IMG/VR virus record: IMGVR_UViG_3300009425_000043
Location: 1 to 36,348 of that record
DNA: 36,348 bases
Reading direction: 5' to 3' (one strand)
Origin: a virus
A program made the position numbers and the translations under genes. The notes under the pieces were generated by a model. The model did no database searches. It was not told where the DNA came from and saw only the letters and a list, made by a program, of their open reading frames with translations. Below are positions 22,614 through 29,778 of this stretch, piece by piece (the first letter of the stretch is position 1; each line of letters opens with the position of its first letter).

Positions 22614-24423
22614 TTAATAACTCCTTAAATTTTAAATATGCTTTTAATGTACTTTGTTGTGCTTCTTGAACTTTAATTTCGTGTTGAGCTACAGGGTCTA
22701 AAGAACCTAATGTTGTTTGATTATTATAAATAGTTTTATTATAACTAGCTAAAATTAAATGGTCATTAAAAAAATTCATATTACCACTAGGTAGCTGTCT
22801 ATTATCAAACATAGCTTGGTTTATATTATTATAACTAGATATGTCAGGTTGTTGTGATATCATATCACGACTAATAACTTCGTTAATAACATCAAGAGTA
22901 ACACTAACTCTTTGCATTTCATTTGTTATTTTTTCTTTTAATACTTTTTCTATATCAGCAACTTTAATTTTTATATTTACTTTAGGTTTTTCTTTTACTT
23001 TAATAGGTTCTTCTTCTAGTTTTTCTTCTATATTTTCATCTACTGTTGCTTCAGGTTCTGCTTCAGGTTCTGGCTCAGATTCTGTTTTAACTGGCTCCTC
23101 AATAATTTTTTCTTGTTGGGGAGTATCCTGCTTTGGTTCTGGTTCGTTTGCAATAGGCTCCTCGCTATTGGGTTGCTCTTCAATTTCTGGTTCTGGTTCA
23201 TCTAATACTTCTTCTTCTTTAGACTCAGCCTCTACAACAATAGAAGGCTTTTCTATAATTTCTATATACTCTTCTTTTGTATCGTACTCATCTACAAACT
23301 CTTTAGTATTATAATCTTCTACAAACATTTCTTCTTCTATAGATGGAGCATTATTATAATCATCTATAACATAGTCTTCTGCTTTTGTTTCAAAATAATT
23401 CTCTGTTTCAAAAGAAGGTTTATCTAACTCAAAGTCTTCGTCAAAATTAATATCAGATGGCTCTTCGTAATCGGTATAGTTATTTTGGTAATCTTCAGCT
23501 TCAAAAAAAAAATCGTCGTTTAATAAAACAATTTTATCTTCGTAATCAAGAACTTCTTTATCTTCCCAACCATACTCAATATCTTCGTCCATATAAAAAG
23601 TATCCCCAGGCATAGAAGTAGTATTAAAATCTGGAGTGTTGTTGGCTTCATAATAATTTTCTTCTTCCCATTTAATATCTTCTATCTCTTCAATAATTTC
23701 ATTTACATCTTCAATCTCATCTTGACCTGGACAAGTAGTTGGATTTTTTTCCCAACAAAATTGTACCGCAGTTGTAGTTGTTTCTGTTAACGTAGTATAA
23801 TCTATTATTAAACTAGGCTTAGTTACATCAACTCCAGCATGACCTCCATTATATCCTGCTTGATTATCATTAACAATATTAAAATCAAATCTTGTAGTAA
23901 TTGTGCCGTGAGTTAAAGTATCTTGTGGTGAAACAATTAATGTATTTTGATATGTGTTAAATACATAATTATGATTAGTCGTATCTTCTAATAACAAAGT
24001 TTGTGTGGTGCTATTACCGTTATTGTCCTGTGCGTGTTGAGACATAGTAACTGTGGATTCTACTGGATTCCACCATCTTATGTCTGCACCGAATTTACTA
24101 GTGAAACCTTGTTTTATTTCTTGTTCAGTTAAAGTATTCTCTGAGTTCCAAGTACTTTCTGCATACTTCCCATCTTTACCTGTAAGATAAGTTGATTCAT
24201 TTAAATCACTTGAGTCTGGAAACATAGTGCCAACCCAACTACCATCATTCCAAGTTTTTGAAATTAAATTAGTTGTAGTTGCAGATGTACCTGTATTATA
24301 AGTAGTTACTGTAGTTGTATCTCCTACATTAGGAGAATCTTCATGTACTACAACAGTATCAGTTAAGCTAGTTGTTGCCCAACTTAATAGCATCACCGTG
24401 CTTATTAATAATAATTTGTTCAT
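22594..24423 (-). CDS. Exported acidic protein (609 aa)
   Basis: 609 aa. The N-terminus is a signal peptide (MNKLLLISTVMLLSWATTSL, cleavage near 20). A Thr/Asn-rich beta domain follows (~22-215) with one close Cys pair (C223, C231). Residues ~235-500 are extremely acidic and low-complexity: Glu/Asp/Tyr first, then Pro-Glu repeats (EPEPEAEPEA). A helical C-terminal domain (~500-609) ends it. The gene overlaps the upstream exported-protein gene by 56 bp. It probably acts in the periplasm or at the cell surface, or is carried in the virion after export. Exported proteins of this size are unusual inside a podovirus virion block. No family is recognised. Confidence 0.65.
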   Translation of the reverse strand: MNKLLLISTVMLLSWATTSLTDTVVVHEDSPNVGDTTTVTTYNTGTSATTTNLISKTWNDGSWVGTMFPDSSDLNESTYLTGKDGKYAESTWNSENTLTEQEIKQGFTSKFGADIRWWNPVESTVTMSQHAQDNNGNSTTQTLLLEDTTNHNYVFNTYQNTLIVSPQDTLTHGTITTRFDFNIVNDNQAGYNGGHAGVDVTKPSLIIDYTTLTETTTTAVQFCWEKNPTTCPGQDEIEDVNEIIEEIEDIKWEEENYYEANNTPDFNTTSMPGDTFYMDEDIEYGWEDKEVLDYEDKIVLLNDDFFFEAEDYQNNYTDYEEPSDINFDEDFELDKPSFETENYFETKAEDYVIDDYNNAPSIEEEMFVEDYNTKEFVDEYDTKEEYIEIIEKPSIVVEAESKEEEVLDEPEPEIEEQPNSEEPIANEPEPKQDTPQQEKIIEEPVKTESEPEPEAEPEATVDENIEEKLEEEPIKVKEKPKVNIKIKVADIEKVLKEKITNEMQRVSVTLDVINEVISRDMISQQPDISSYNNINQAMFDNRQLPSGNMNFFNDHLILASYNKTIYNNQTTLGSLDPVAQHEIKVQEAQQSTLKAYLKFKELLNERNGI

Positions 24424-25090
24424 CAGGATTTTCTTTAGCTTCTAATTGTTTAATAATATTATCGTCTACTTTTTCCATATACTTTAATGCTCTAACATAT
24501 TCTTCGTAGTCTGGTCTTTGTTTATTATATTTAGTCCATTCAGCTAAAGCTTCTGCTCCAATTTTTCCTTGAAAAGGACAAGGAGTTCCAGATTGAATCA
24601 TACTTTGAAAAACCCTGGCATCTTGACATAAAATTGAAACTGCCGCTACCTTCATATTAAAGTCATATAAAAGCTTAGCTAGTTTCATTCTTTCACAATT
24701 CATATCTCTTTTTGTAATTCCAATACTAGCACCTAAACCAAACTTTTGAAGACCACCAGATACTCCAGTTGTACAAAGGTCTTGTGACATACTAGATATA
24801 GCAGGAGCTGATGCACTAGGCACTACTCTTGAATCACCAGTATAAGCATTGGTTGTATTAGTTGTAGTAGCTGTACTTGTAGTATTACTAGAACTACCCG
24901 ATTGAAAATTTGTAGTAGCTTCTGAGTTGTAGCCTCCTGTGATTGCGGTATTACTCCCACTAGAATTTACCTGGTCATTTGTGGTAGCTCCTGCACCAGT
25001 AACGTCTGCTAACGCAGAATCCATAAGAGCACTAAACCCCCAAAGAATTACTATTATTGTTACTGCTACTATACCAATTTGTTTTAACAT
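24368..25090 (-). CDS. Exported protein with four cysteines (240 aa)
   Basis: 240 aa. Residues 1-28 form a signal peptide with a basic start, a hydrophobic core and an ALA cleavage motif (SALMDSALA, 20-28). Then comes a Ser/Thr/Asn-rich linker (~30-95) and a helical domain with C106, C132, C155 and C171, enough for two disulphides after export. The C-terminus is charged. The 3' end overlaps the 609-aa exported protein by 56 bp, so the two are coupled and probably work together outside the cytoplasm. No family is recognised. Confidence 0.65.
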   Translation of the reverse strand: MLKQIGIVAVTIIVILWGFSALMDSALADVTGAGATTNDQVNSSGSNTAITGGYNSEATTNFQSGSSSNTTSTATTTNTTNAYTGDSRVVPSASAPAISSMSQDLCTTGVSGGLQKFGLGASIGITKRDMNCERMKLAKLLYDFNMKVAAVSILCQDARVFQSMIQSGTPCPFQGKIGAEALAEWTKYNKQRPDYEEYVRALKYMEKVDDNIIKQLEAKENPDEQIIINKHGDAIKLGNN

Positions 25091-25091
25091 A

Positions 25092-25343
25092 TTACCACGC
25101 TTTACAGCTCCAATACTTAGCTGTTAATTTACTAAGTTTACCTTTATCGCATCCATGTCTAGCTCTAAAAGATTTTCTACGAGCAGGGATGTCTTTTTTT
25201 ATAGTCATGTTAGCATCACCAAAACGAACCATTTTAATTGTATCACCTTCTTTAGCTAACACTACAGATTTCTTACCGCCTTTAATAGAACGTTTTGGTT
25301 TATTGTATCCAGAAAATTTTTCTCCTCTGTAATCAATAGCCAT
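25092..25343 (-). CDS. Small basic phage protein (DUF5872-like, 83 aa)
   Basis: 83 aa, strongly basic. The motif set KKSVVLAKEGDTIKMVRFGD, then ARRKSFRARHGC and LTAKYWSCKAW, is one I know from a family of small phage proteins of unknown function (named DUF5872 from memory). The Arg/Lys/His core and C65/C80 suggest a small nucleic-acid- or metal-binding fold. It sits in the virion block between the lysine-rich protein (sharing one base) and the exported protein. It may be packaged. Confidence 0.65.
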   Translation of the reverse strand: MAIDYRGEKFSGYNKPKRSIKGGKKSVVLAKEGDTIKMVRFGDANMTIKKDIPARRKSFRARHGCDKGKLSKLTAKYWSCKAW

Positions 25344-26638
25344 TATGCGTACCTAGTGCTCCCTTGTATATCTAACTTTTGTTTATCAAAACCTTCTTGA
25401 AGAGTTTTAGTTAGTAAAGAACCACTTTTATTATAACTTCCTTTTGAGTCACCATAACTAGCTCCATAAGCTTCTAACGAAGAATCACCATAACCAGTAC
25501 TATAGGCACCTAATTGTTCTTGACCATCTCCTGCTAAATAAGCTTGAGCATAATCAAGTGCTTTACTTTTTCCTTTATCAAGTAAACTACTTGTTTTAGC
25601 GTTAGCACTTATATCATAAACAGGTGCGTCACCTACCTTAGTATAACTACCTGTTTGCCACATAGAAGCATCTCCTACTCCACCTTGTGTTGAAGCTAGT
25701 TTAGCTTTAGAACCTGTATAATTATATGTACTACCTGCATCTATATTAGGATTAGGTTGAGAAATTGTAAAGTCTCCTGAGCTTGAGTAATCAATATCCC
25801 ATGTTGTATTTGTTCCTTGTGTAGTAGATGTCATACCATTACTTTTTGTATATTCATGTGCACTAAAGTCATCAAGTTTATAGTCTTGTTTAATAGTGTT
25901 ATGATATTTTCTAGCATCAGCTGTCATGTTTTCATAAATACCTTGTTTATTCCAAGCAGCATTTAAAATATTATATGACTGTGCATTAGCAGCATTAGCT
26001 ACTGCCATGTTAACACCACCAGTAGTAACTACACCACTAGACGCAGCAGTTACTTTACCACCATAACTAATAATACTTTGTCCTCCTACTTGAGTAGTAG
26101 TTTGTGCTAAAGTACCCATACCTGCACGACCACTAAGTACATCACCAGTTCCACCTACAAGATTTTTAAATCCTTCAGCAAAATTTCCTTTACCAAAACT
26201 TCCTACGGTTTTAGATAAAGTTTGTGTTATACCTTTGTAAGTACTACCAGCAAACTGTGCTCCTTTGTATGCATAACTACCTAAAGTTTTCATAGCCCCT
26301 CCTAGTCCTGAAGCAAATCCAGGTGCGACTCCACCAGGCATAAGGAAACTTCCAAGGTTACCCCACGCTGTACTAGCCATACCACCTAAACCTCCAAGCA
26401 TCCAAGGCATAGCAAAAGATAAAGCCATCATCCCTATCGGACCTATCTTATTACTAAACTTAGCAAACTTAACCATTGCACTCTTGCCAAATTTTTTAAT
26501 TCCTTCCCAAGTTTTCTTACCAAGTTTTTTAATTCCTTTAGCAACTTTTTTTATAACTTTAGTAATAGGATTTTTTTTGACAATTTTTTTGACAACCTTT
26601 TTTACTTTTTTCTTTATCTTTTTAACTACAGAACCCAT
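25343..26638 (-). CDS. Virion-type protein with Lys-rich amphipathic N-terminus (431 aa)
   Basis: 431 aa. Residues 3-60 hold about 22 lysines spaced as an amphipathic helix (KKIKKKVKKVVKKIVKK; VIKKVAKGIKKLGKKTWEG). Next comes a Gly/Ala/Met hydrophobic region (~66-110; MMALSFAMPWMLGGLGGM), then a Gly/Ser/Thr-rich body that ends in Tyr/Gly repeats (LGAYSTGYGDSSLEAYGASY). The N-terminus resembles membrane-active peptides and DNA-binding tails. Excellent AAAGGAGAAAAAGACT ribosome site. Its start lies inside the acyltransferase gene (17-bp overlap), so translation is coupled, and the lysines make it the obvious candidate substrate. The function is inferred. Confidence 0.6.
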   Translation of the reverse strand: MGSVVKKIKKKVKKVVKKIVKKNPITKVIKKVAKGIKKLGKKTWEGIKKFGKSAMVKFAKFSNKIGPIGMMALSFAMPWMLGGLGGMASTAWGNLGSFLMPGGVAPGFASGLGGAMKTLGSYAYKGAQFAGSTYKGITQTLSKTVGSFGKGNFAEGFKNLVGGTGDVLSGRAGMGTLAQTTTQVGGQSIISYGGKVTAASSGVVTTGGVNMAVANAANAQSYNILNAAWNKQGIYENMTADARKYHNTIKQDYKLDDFSAHEYTKSNGMTSTTQGTNTTWDIDYSSSGDFTISQPNPNIDAGSTYNYTGSKAKLASTQGGVGDASMWQTGSYTKVGDAPVYDISANAKTSSLLDKGKSKALDYAQAYLAGDGQEQLGAYSTGYGDSSLEAYGASYGDSKGSYNKSGSLLTKTLQEGFDKQKLDIQGSTRYA

Positions 26639-27077
26639 AGTCTTTTTCTCCTTTTGTAAATGCGTATCCTTGTTTTTTAACTTTTACTTCTCCAAACTTA
26701 TCGTGACCTAAACGTATCCAGTTTATTTTTTGTTTGTCACCAACTTGTTCAGCTAAATTTCTTTGTGTCCACCTATGTAATGTAAGAATACTACCATCAT
26801 TACATATAGTGTCCATGTGCCAAATAGTTTTTCCATTGTTCCACCAGCTTTCATCTTCTATTAAACCTGTTTGTTTAAATTTATTAGAAGACTTATCATC
26901 CATAAAAGCCCAACTAGTATAAGCAAAAGGTCTATCACCTCTTCTAAAAACTCTATACTGATTAAGTTTTATTGGTGGTAAAACTTGTTGTAAGATGTGC
27001 TCGACATCTCCTTTAAATATATTTTTGTAAACTTTAGCAGTACCAACTAAATGGACTGCAGCTTCTACATCATTCAT
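26622..27077 (-). CDS. HlyC/ApxC-like toxin-activating lysine acyltransferase
   Basis: 151 aa (HlyC is 170). The core RRGDRPFAYTSWAFMDD (45-61) and SWWNNGKTIWHMDTIC (78-92) match the family pattern in which 'RP.A..SWA' is followed by 'W..G...W..D.I', with D89 at the catalytic Asp position. These enzymes (GNAT-like fold) move a fatty acyl group from acyl-ACP to a lysine on a protoxin. The usual catalytic His of the N-terminal S-x-x-H is not obvious: the aligned stretch is GTAKVYKN (12-19), with Tyr17 or Val16 in its place. The downstream, overlapping gene encodes a lysine-rich protein. No RTX toxin is visible. The ribosome site is weak. Confidence 0.78.
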   Translation of the reverse strand: MNDVEAAVHLVGTAKVYKNIFKGDVEHILQQVLPPIKLNQYRVFRRGDRPFAYTSWAFMDDKSSNKFKQTGLIEDESWWNNGKTIWHMDTICNDGSILTLHRWTQRNLAEQVGDKQKINWIRLGHDKFGEVKVKKQGYAFTKGEKDYGFCS

Positions 27078-27091
27078 TGTTTTTTTTATTA

Positions 27092-29137
27092 TTAATCTAA
27101 TAAAGTTATAGCGTATGAAGCTAAAGATTTAATAGCACTTAGTCTATCTGCTTCTGCAGATTGTTCATTACCAAGAGCTGCAATAGCTATCTTAGCACTT
27201 CTATCATCTGCATTTTCAGCTGACTCATATTCCCACTTAGCAGCATCTCTCATTTCTTGCCATAAGAAAGATAATCCTTGATTACTAAGATTAAAAGCAT
27301 TCATAGCATTAGCTTGATTAACTGCATTTGTGCCAGCAGTATTAGCTGTGTTAGTTTGTCTACGCCATTGTACATTTGATTGTTCAATAGCTATAGAATT
27401 TTGTACATTAAACTGGTCTTTTTGAAATGCAAGATTAGAATTAAATTGTGCTATTTGTGAATTCATTGTATCTTGTAATCGTTCAGCTTCAAGAGCATTA
27501 CCTACATTTTGTGCAGCAATAGTATTAGTTTGTGAGTTGTTAAACTGTGTCATTGCATCAGCACGAGCAGAGTTATTCTGTGAAATAGTAGAAGCAAGAC
27601 TAGCCATAAACTGGTCTGTTTGCATATCACTAGTAGCATTAAATTGTTTAGTAGCGTTGTCAGCAGCTTGGTCAGATAACATAGCTTGTTGTCTTTGTTG
27701 TGCAGTTAACATAGAAGCTTGTTGAGTATTACTAAGATTAGTCATATCAAGTTGTAAAAATGATTGAGCATTCAATACTTGAGCTTGTTGTTTATTACTA
27801 AGATTAGCCATATCCATACTCGCAAGATTAGCTGCATTTTGCATAACAGCTTGTTGTGAGTTACTAAGATTTTGTAAACCAAAAGTTCTAAACAAATTAG
27901 AATTAGATATTACAGCTTGTTGTTGGTTGTTAAGATTAAGAACATCCATACCTGCTATAGTTTGTGCATTAGCAAGAGCAGCAGATTGTTGGTTATTCAT
28001 TCCTGCTAGTTCCATTTGTTGTTGTAACTCGGCGTTACCTACAGATGTTTGTTGATTGTTAGCAAGATTTTGTAAACGAACTTGTTGTGATTGAGAGGCA
28101 CTAGCAACAATAGCTTGTTGTTGATTATTAAGATTAGCCATTAACAACTGTTGTGTATTTTGTCCAGTCTGCATAGCAGCATCTTGAGTAAACTGTGCAC
28201 CTGTTAACTGTGCTTGAAACTGTTGTTGTTTAGTTAATACTTCTGCTTGTTGTTGATTGTTAAGGTTAGCCATAGCAGCTTGTTGTAACTGTGTAGCATT
28301 AGCTTGAGCAATTGGAATAGCACTTTGAATAATAGAATTAACTAAAGCTTCTCGACCAATAGAAGAACGACTCATTCCTCTTGATGCAAGATTTTTATCT
28401 ACAGCTTCAACTGCAGCTCTTGCCCATGTAGGAATAGTTCCTGTTTCAATACCATCTAATAACTTTTCCATTTGACCTGACACAAGAGTATCAGCAGGAA
28501 GTGAAGCTATCTGTGCGTTAACTGCAGCAGGTTGACTTACAGTTGCAGCAATTATTGCCGCTGGATTAGTACCAACAGCTCCTTGAATATTAGCAGGTAG
28601 TCCTGCAGTTTGTGCAGCTATAGTAGCTTTTTGTCCAGTAATAGCAGCAGCTAAAGCTTGACTACTAATTGTACCTTGTGCAGCATTTGCAATTGCTTGT
28701 GCTCCAGGATTTGCAGAAGCACCTGTAACACTAGAAGCAGTACCAGATTGAGCAGCTACTTGTCTAGTTGCAGCAAGATTAGATTGAGTTGCACCAGTTG
28801 CAGTAGCACCCTGACCTATTGTAGAAGCAGACATACTTGTTGGTTGAAGTGTAGTAGGAGTTGCAGCAGTTGCTGAAGTACCTGCAGTTGCACCAGTAAT
28901 AGTACCAGCAGATATACCTTGAGTTCCAACAGCTGTAGTACCTGCTTGTCCAGCAGTACCCATAGTTACTCCAGAACCAGTAACATCTGTTCCTGATAAT
29001 TTAGTATAAGTTTGTTTAGCTTCCGCTGCTATTCTAGGGTCTTCTACTTGAGTAGAAAGATAGTCTTGTATCTTTGTTTGACCCGTGCCTTTTTTATTAA
29101 CAGTGCCTTTAGCCTGTGATGCGGTTGGTATTGCCAT
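27092..29137 (-). CDS. Gln/Ala-rich repeat virion protein (681 aa)
   Basis: 681 aa. Residues ~1-200 are Thr/Ala/Gly-rich, followed by a helical stretch that includes SRGMSRSSIG. From ~285 to ~500 a unit of about 22 residues repeats ~8-10 times, each with a core like NLNNQQQA, NLANNQQ or NLSNKQQA followed by a NAxxxxxM-type helix. The C-terminal part is Asn/Gln-rich and helical (QFNSNLAFQKDQFNVQN). The layout suggests a long helical or coiled rod, as in internal or tail proteins. It is just upstream of the acyltransferase and has GGAAAGAGAAGATAAATT as its ribosome site. By position it could fill the T7 gp14 role; that is inferred. Confidence 0.6.
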   Translation of the reverse strand: MAIPTASQAKGTVNKKGTGQTKIQDYLSTQVEDPRIAAEAKQTYTKLSGTDVTGSGVTMGTAGQAGTTAVGTQGISAGTITGATAGTSATAATPTTLQPTSMSASTIGQGATATGATQSNLAATRQVAAQSGTASSVTGASANPGAQAIANAAQGTISSQALAAAITGQKATIAAQTAGLPANIQGAVGTNPAAIIAATVSQPAAVNAQIASLPADTLVSGQMEKLLDGIETGTIPTWARAAVEAVDKNLASRGMSRSSIGREALVNSIIQSAIPIAQANATQLQQAAMANLNNQQQAEVLTKQQQFQAQLTGAQFTQDAAMQTGQNTQQLLMANLNNQQQAIVASASQSQQVRLQNLANNQQTSVGNAELQQQMELAGMNNQQSAALANAQTIAGMDVLNLNNQQQAVISNSNLFRTFGLQNLSNSQQAVMQNAANLASMDMANLSNKQQAQVLNAQSFLQLDMTNLSNTQQASMLTAQQRQQAMLSDQAADNATKQFNATSDMQTDQFMASLASTISQNNSARADAMTQFNNSQTNTIAAQNVGNALEAERLQDTMNSQIAQFNSNLAFQKDQFNVQNSIAIEQSNVQWRRQTNTANTAGTNAVNQANAMNAFNLSNQGLSFLWQEMRDAAKWEYESAENADDRSAKIAIAALGNEQSAEADRLSAIKSLASYAITLLD

Positions 29138-29140
29138 AAT

Positions 29141-29284
29141 TTATCTTCTCTTTCCTTGACCTTTATAAGGTTTGAAGTTTGCTTTCTTTTTCTTATTCAT
29201 TGTACTAGTAATAGGACGTCTACCTATAGATGTTCCTTTTGGTGTGTGTATATGACCTTCTTGTGATTTCCAAATTTTTGCCAT
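29141..29284 (-). CDS. Small basic protein (47 aa)
   Basis: 47 codons from ATG at 29284, between the holin-like gene and the repeat virion protein. It begins MAKIWKSQEGHIHTPKGTSI and ends with a very basic tail (NKKKKANFKPYKGQGKRR). The ORF fills the gap exactly: 3 bp after one gene and 3 bp before the next. Net charge suggests DNA binding or packaging with the genome. No family is recognised. Confidence 0.6.
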   Translation of the reverse strand: MAKIWKSQEGHIHTPKGTSIGRRPITSTMNKKKKANFKPYKGQGKRR

Positions 29285-29287
29285 TAG

Positions 29288-29491
29288 TTACATAAAAGTT
29301 CTTACAACAATAAACATTAACTGAGCAAAAACAGTAGTACCAATAAACCAAATTAATTTTCTCAATGAATTCATATCTCTTTCAATATGCCATAAATGAT
29401 TATCTTTTAAGGTATCAATCTTCTGGTGAATTAGTTTTATGTCACCCTCAATCCTTATAATTGTTTCTTTGTTTTCTCTTTCGCTATTCAT
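29288..29491 (-). CDS. Holin-like protein, XhlA type (67 aa)
   Basis: 67 aa from ATG at 29491; a GTG at 29515 would add eight residues and overlap the upstream gene. A heptad-patterned helix (IIRIEGDIKLIHQKIDTLKD) leads into HIERDMNSLRKLIW and a single C-terminal membrane helix (LIWFIGTTVFAQLMFIVVRT). This order (coiled coil, then IE-D-L, then one span at the very end) is that of XhlA-type hemolysin/holin proteins. It probably makes or regulates membrane holes at lysis, although its place upstream of virion genes is unusual for a holin. Confidence 0.65.
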   Translation of the reverse strand: MNSERENKETIIRIEGDIKLIHQKIDTLKDNHLWHIERDMNSLRKLIWFIGTTVFAQLMFIVVRTFM

Positions 29492-29492
29492 T

Positions 29493-29708
29493 TTATTTTG
29501 TTTCTTTTTTATCACTTTGTTTTTCCTTATCTTTTGGAAGCTCTTCCTTAAGAAGAGAAGAATAATGATTACCTAAAACTTTTAGATTATTAAATTTTAA
29601 ATTAAGAGCAGTCTGTTCAGTGCCTATATTTTTTAATTGAATAAGAGCATATTTCCCTTTATCACTTAAATTATTTTCATCGTATTCTTTATCTTCTATT
29701 GTAAACAT
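29493..29708 (-). CDS. Small marine-phage protein (DUF6447-like, 71 aa)
   Basis: 71 aa, opening MFTIEDKEYDENNLSDKGKY, followed by a helical stretch (QTALNLKFNNLKVLGNHYSS) and a charged tail. The start 'FTI.DKEYDENNL' and the helix ending in 'Y...L' fit a small phage family of unknown function (DUF6447, name from memory). It is first in the transcription unit after the promoter at 29747-29775, with AAAAGGAAAAGAA upstream and a ~32-base leader. Confidence 0.6.
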   Translation of the reverse strand: MFTIEDKEYDENNLSDKGKYALIQLKNIGTEQTALNLKFNNLKVLGNHYSSLLKEELPKDKEKQSDKKETK

Positions 29709-29746
29709 TTCTTTTCCTTTTAATTTATTGGTTAATATTACATGAT

Positions 29747-29775
29747 ATTATAACACATTTTATAATATTTGTCAA
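29747..29775 (-). promoter_or_regulatory. Consensus sigma70 extended -10 promoter (minus strand)
   Basis: On the - strand: TTGACA (29775-29770), a 17-bp spacer ending in TGT, TATAAT (29752-29747). The -35 starts 3 bp after the stop of the Coq4-like gene. Its spacer is nearly the same as that of the 22282-22310 promoter (shared TTATAAAAT, then TGTTATAAT), so the two look like copies of one element. It drives 29708 down to 22314. Confidence 0.88.
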
Positions 29776-29778
29776 TAC

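Noticed and set aside
22841-23314. A 157-codon + frame opposite the acidic exported protein
   Set aside because: Its Ser/Phe/Ile-rich content is just the complement of Glu/Asp/Pro-rich codons; the - frame has a signal peptide and better context.
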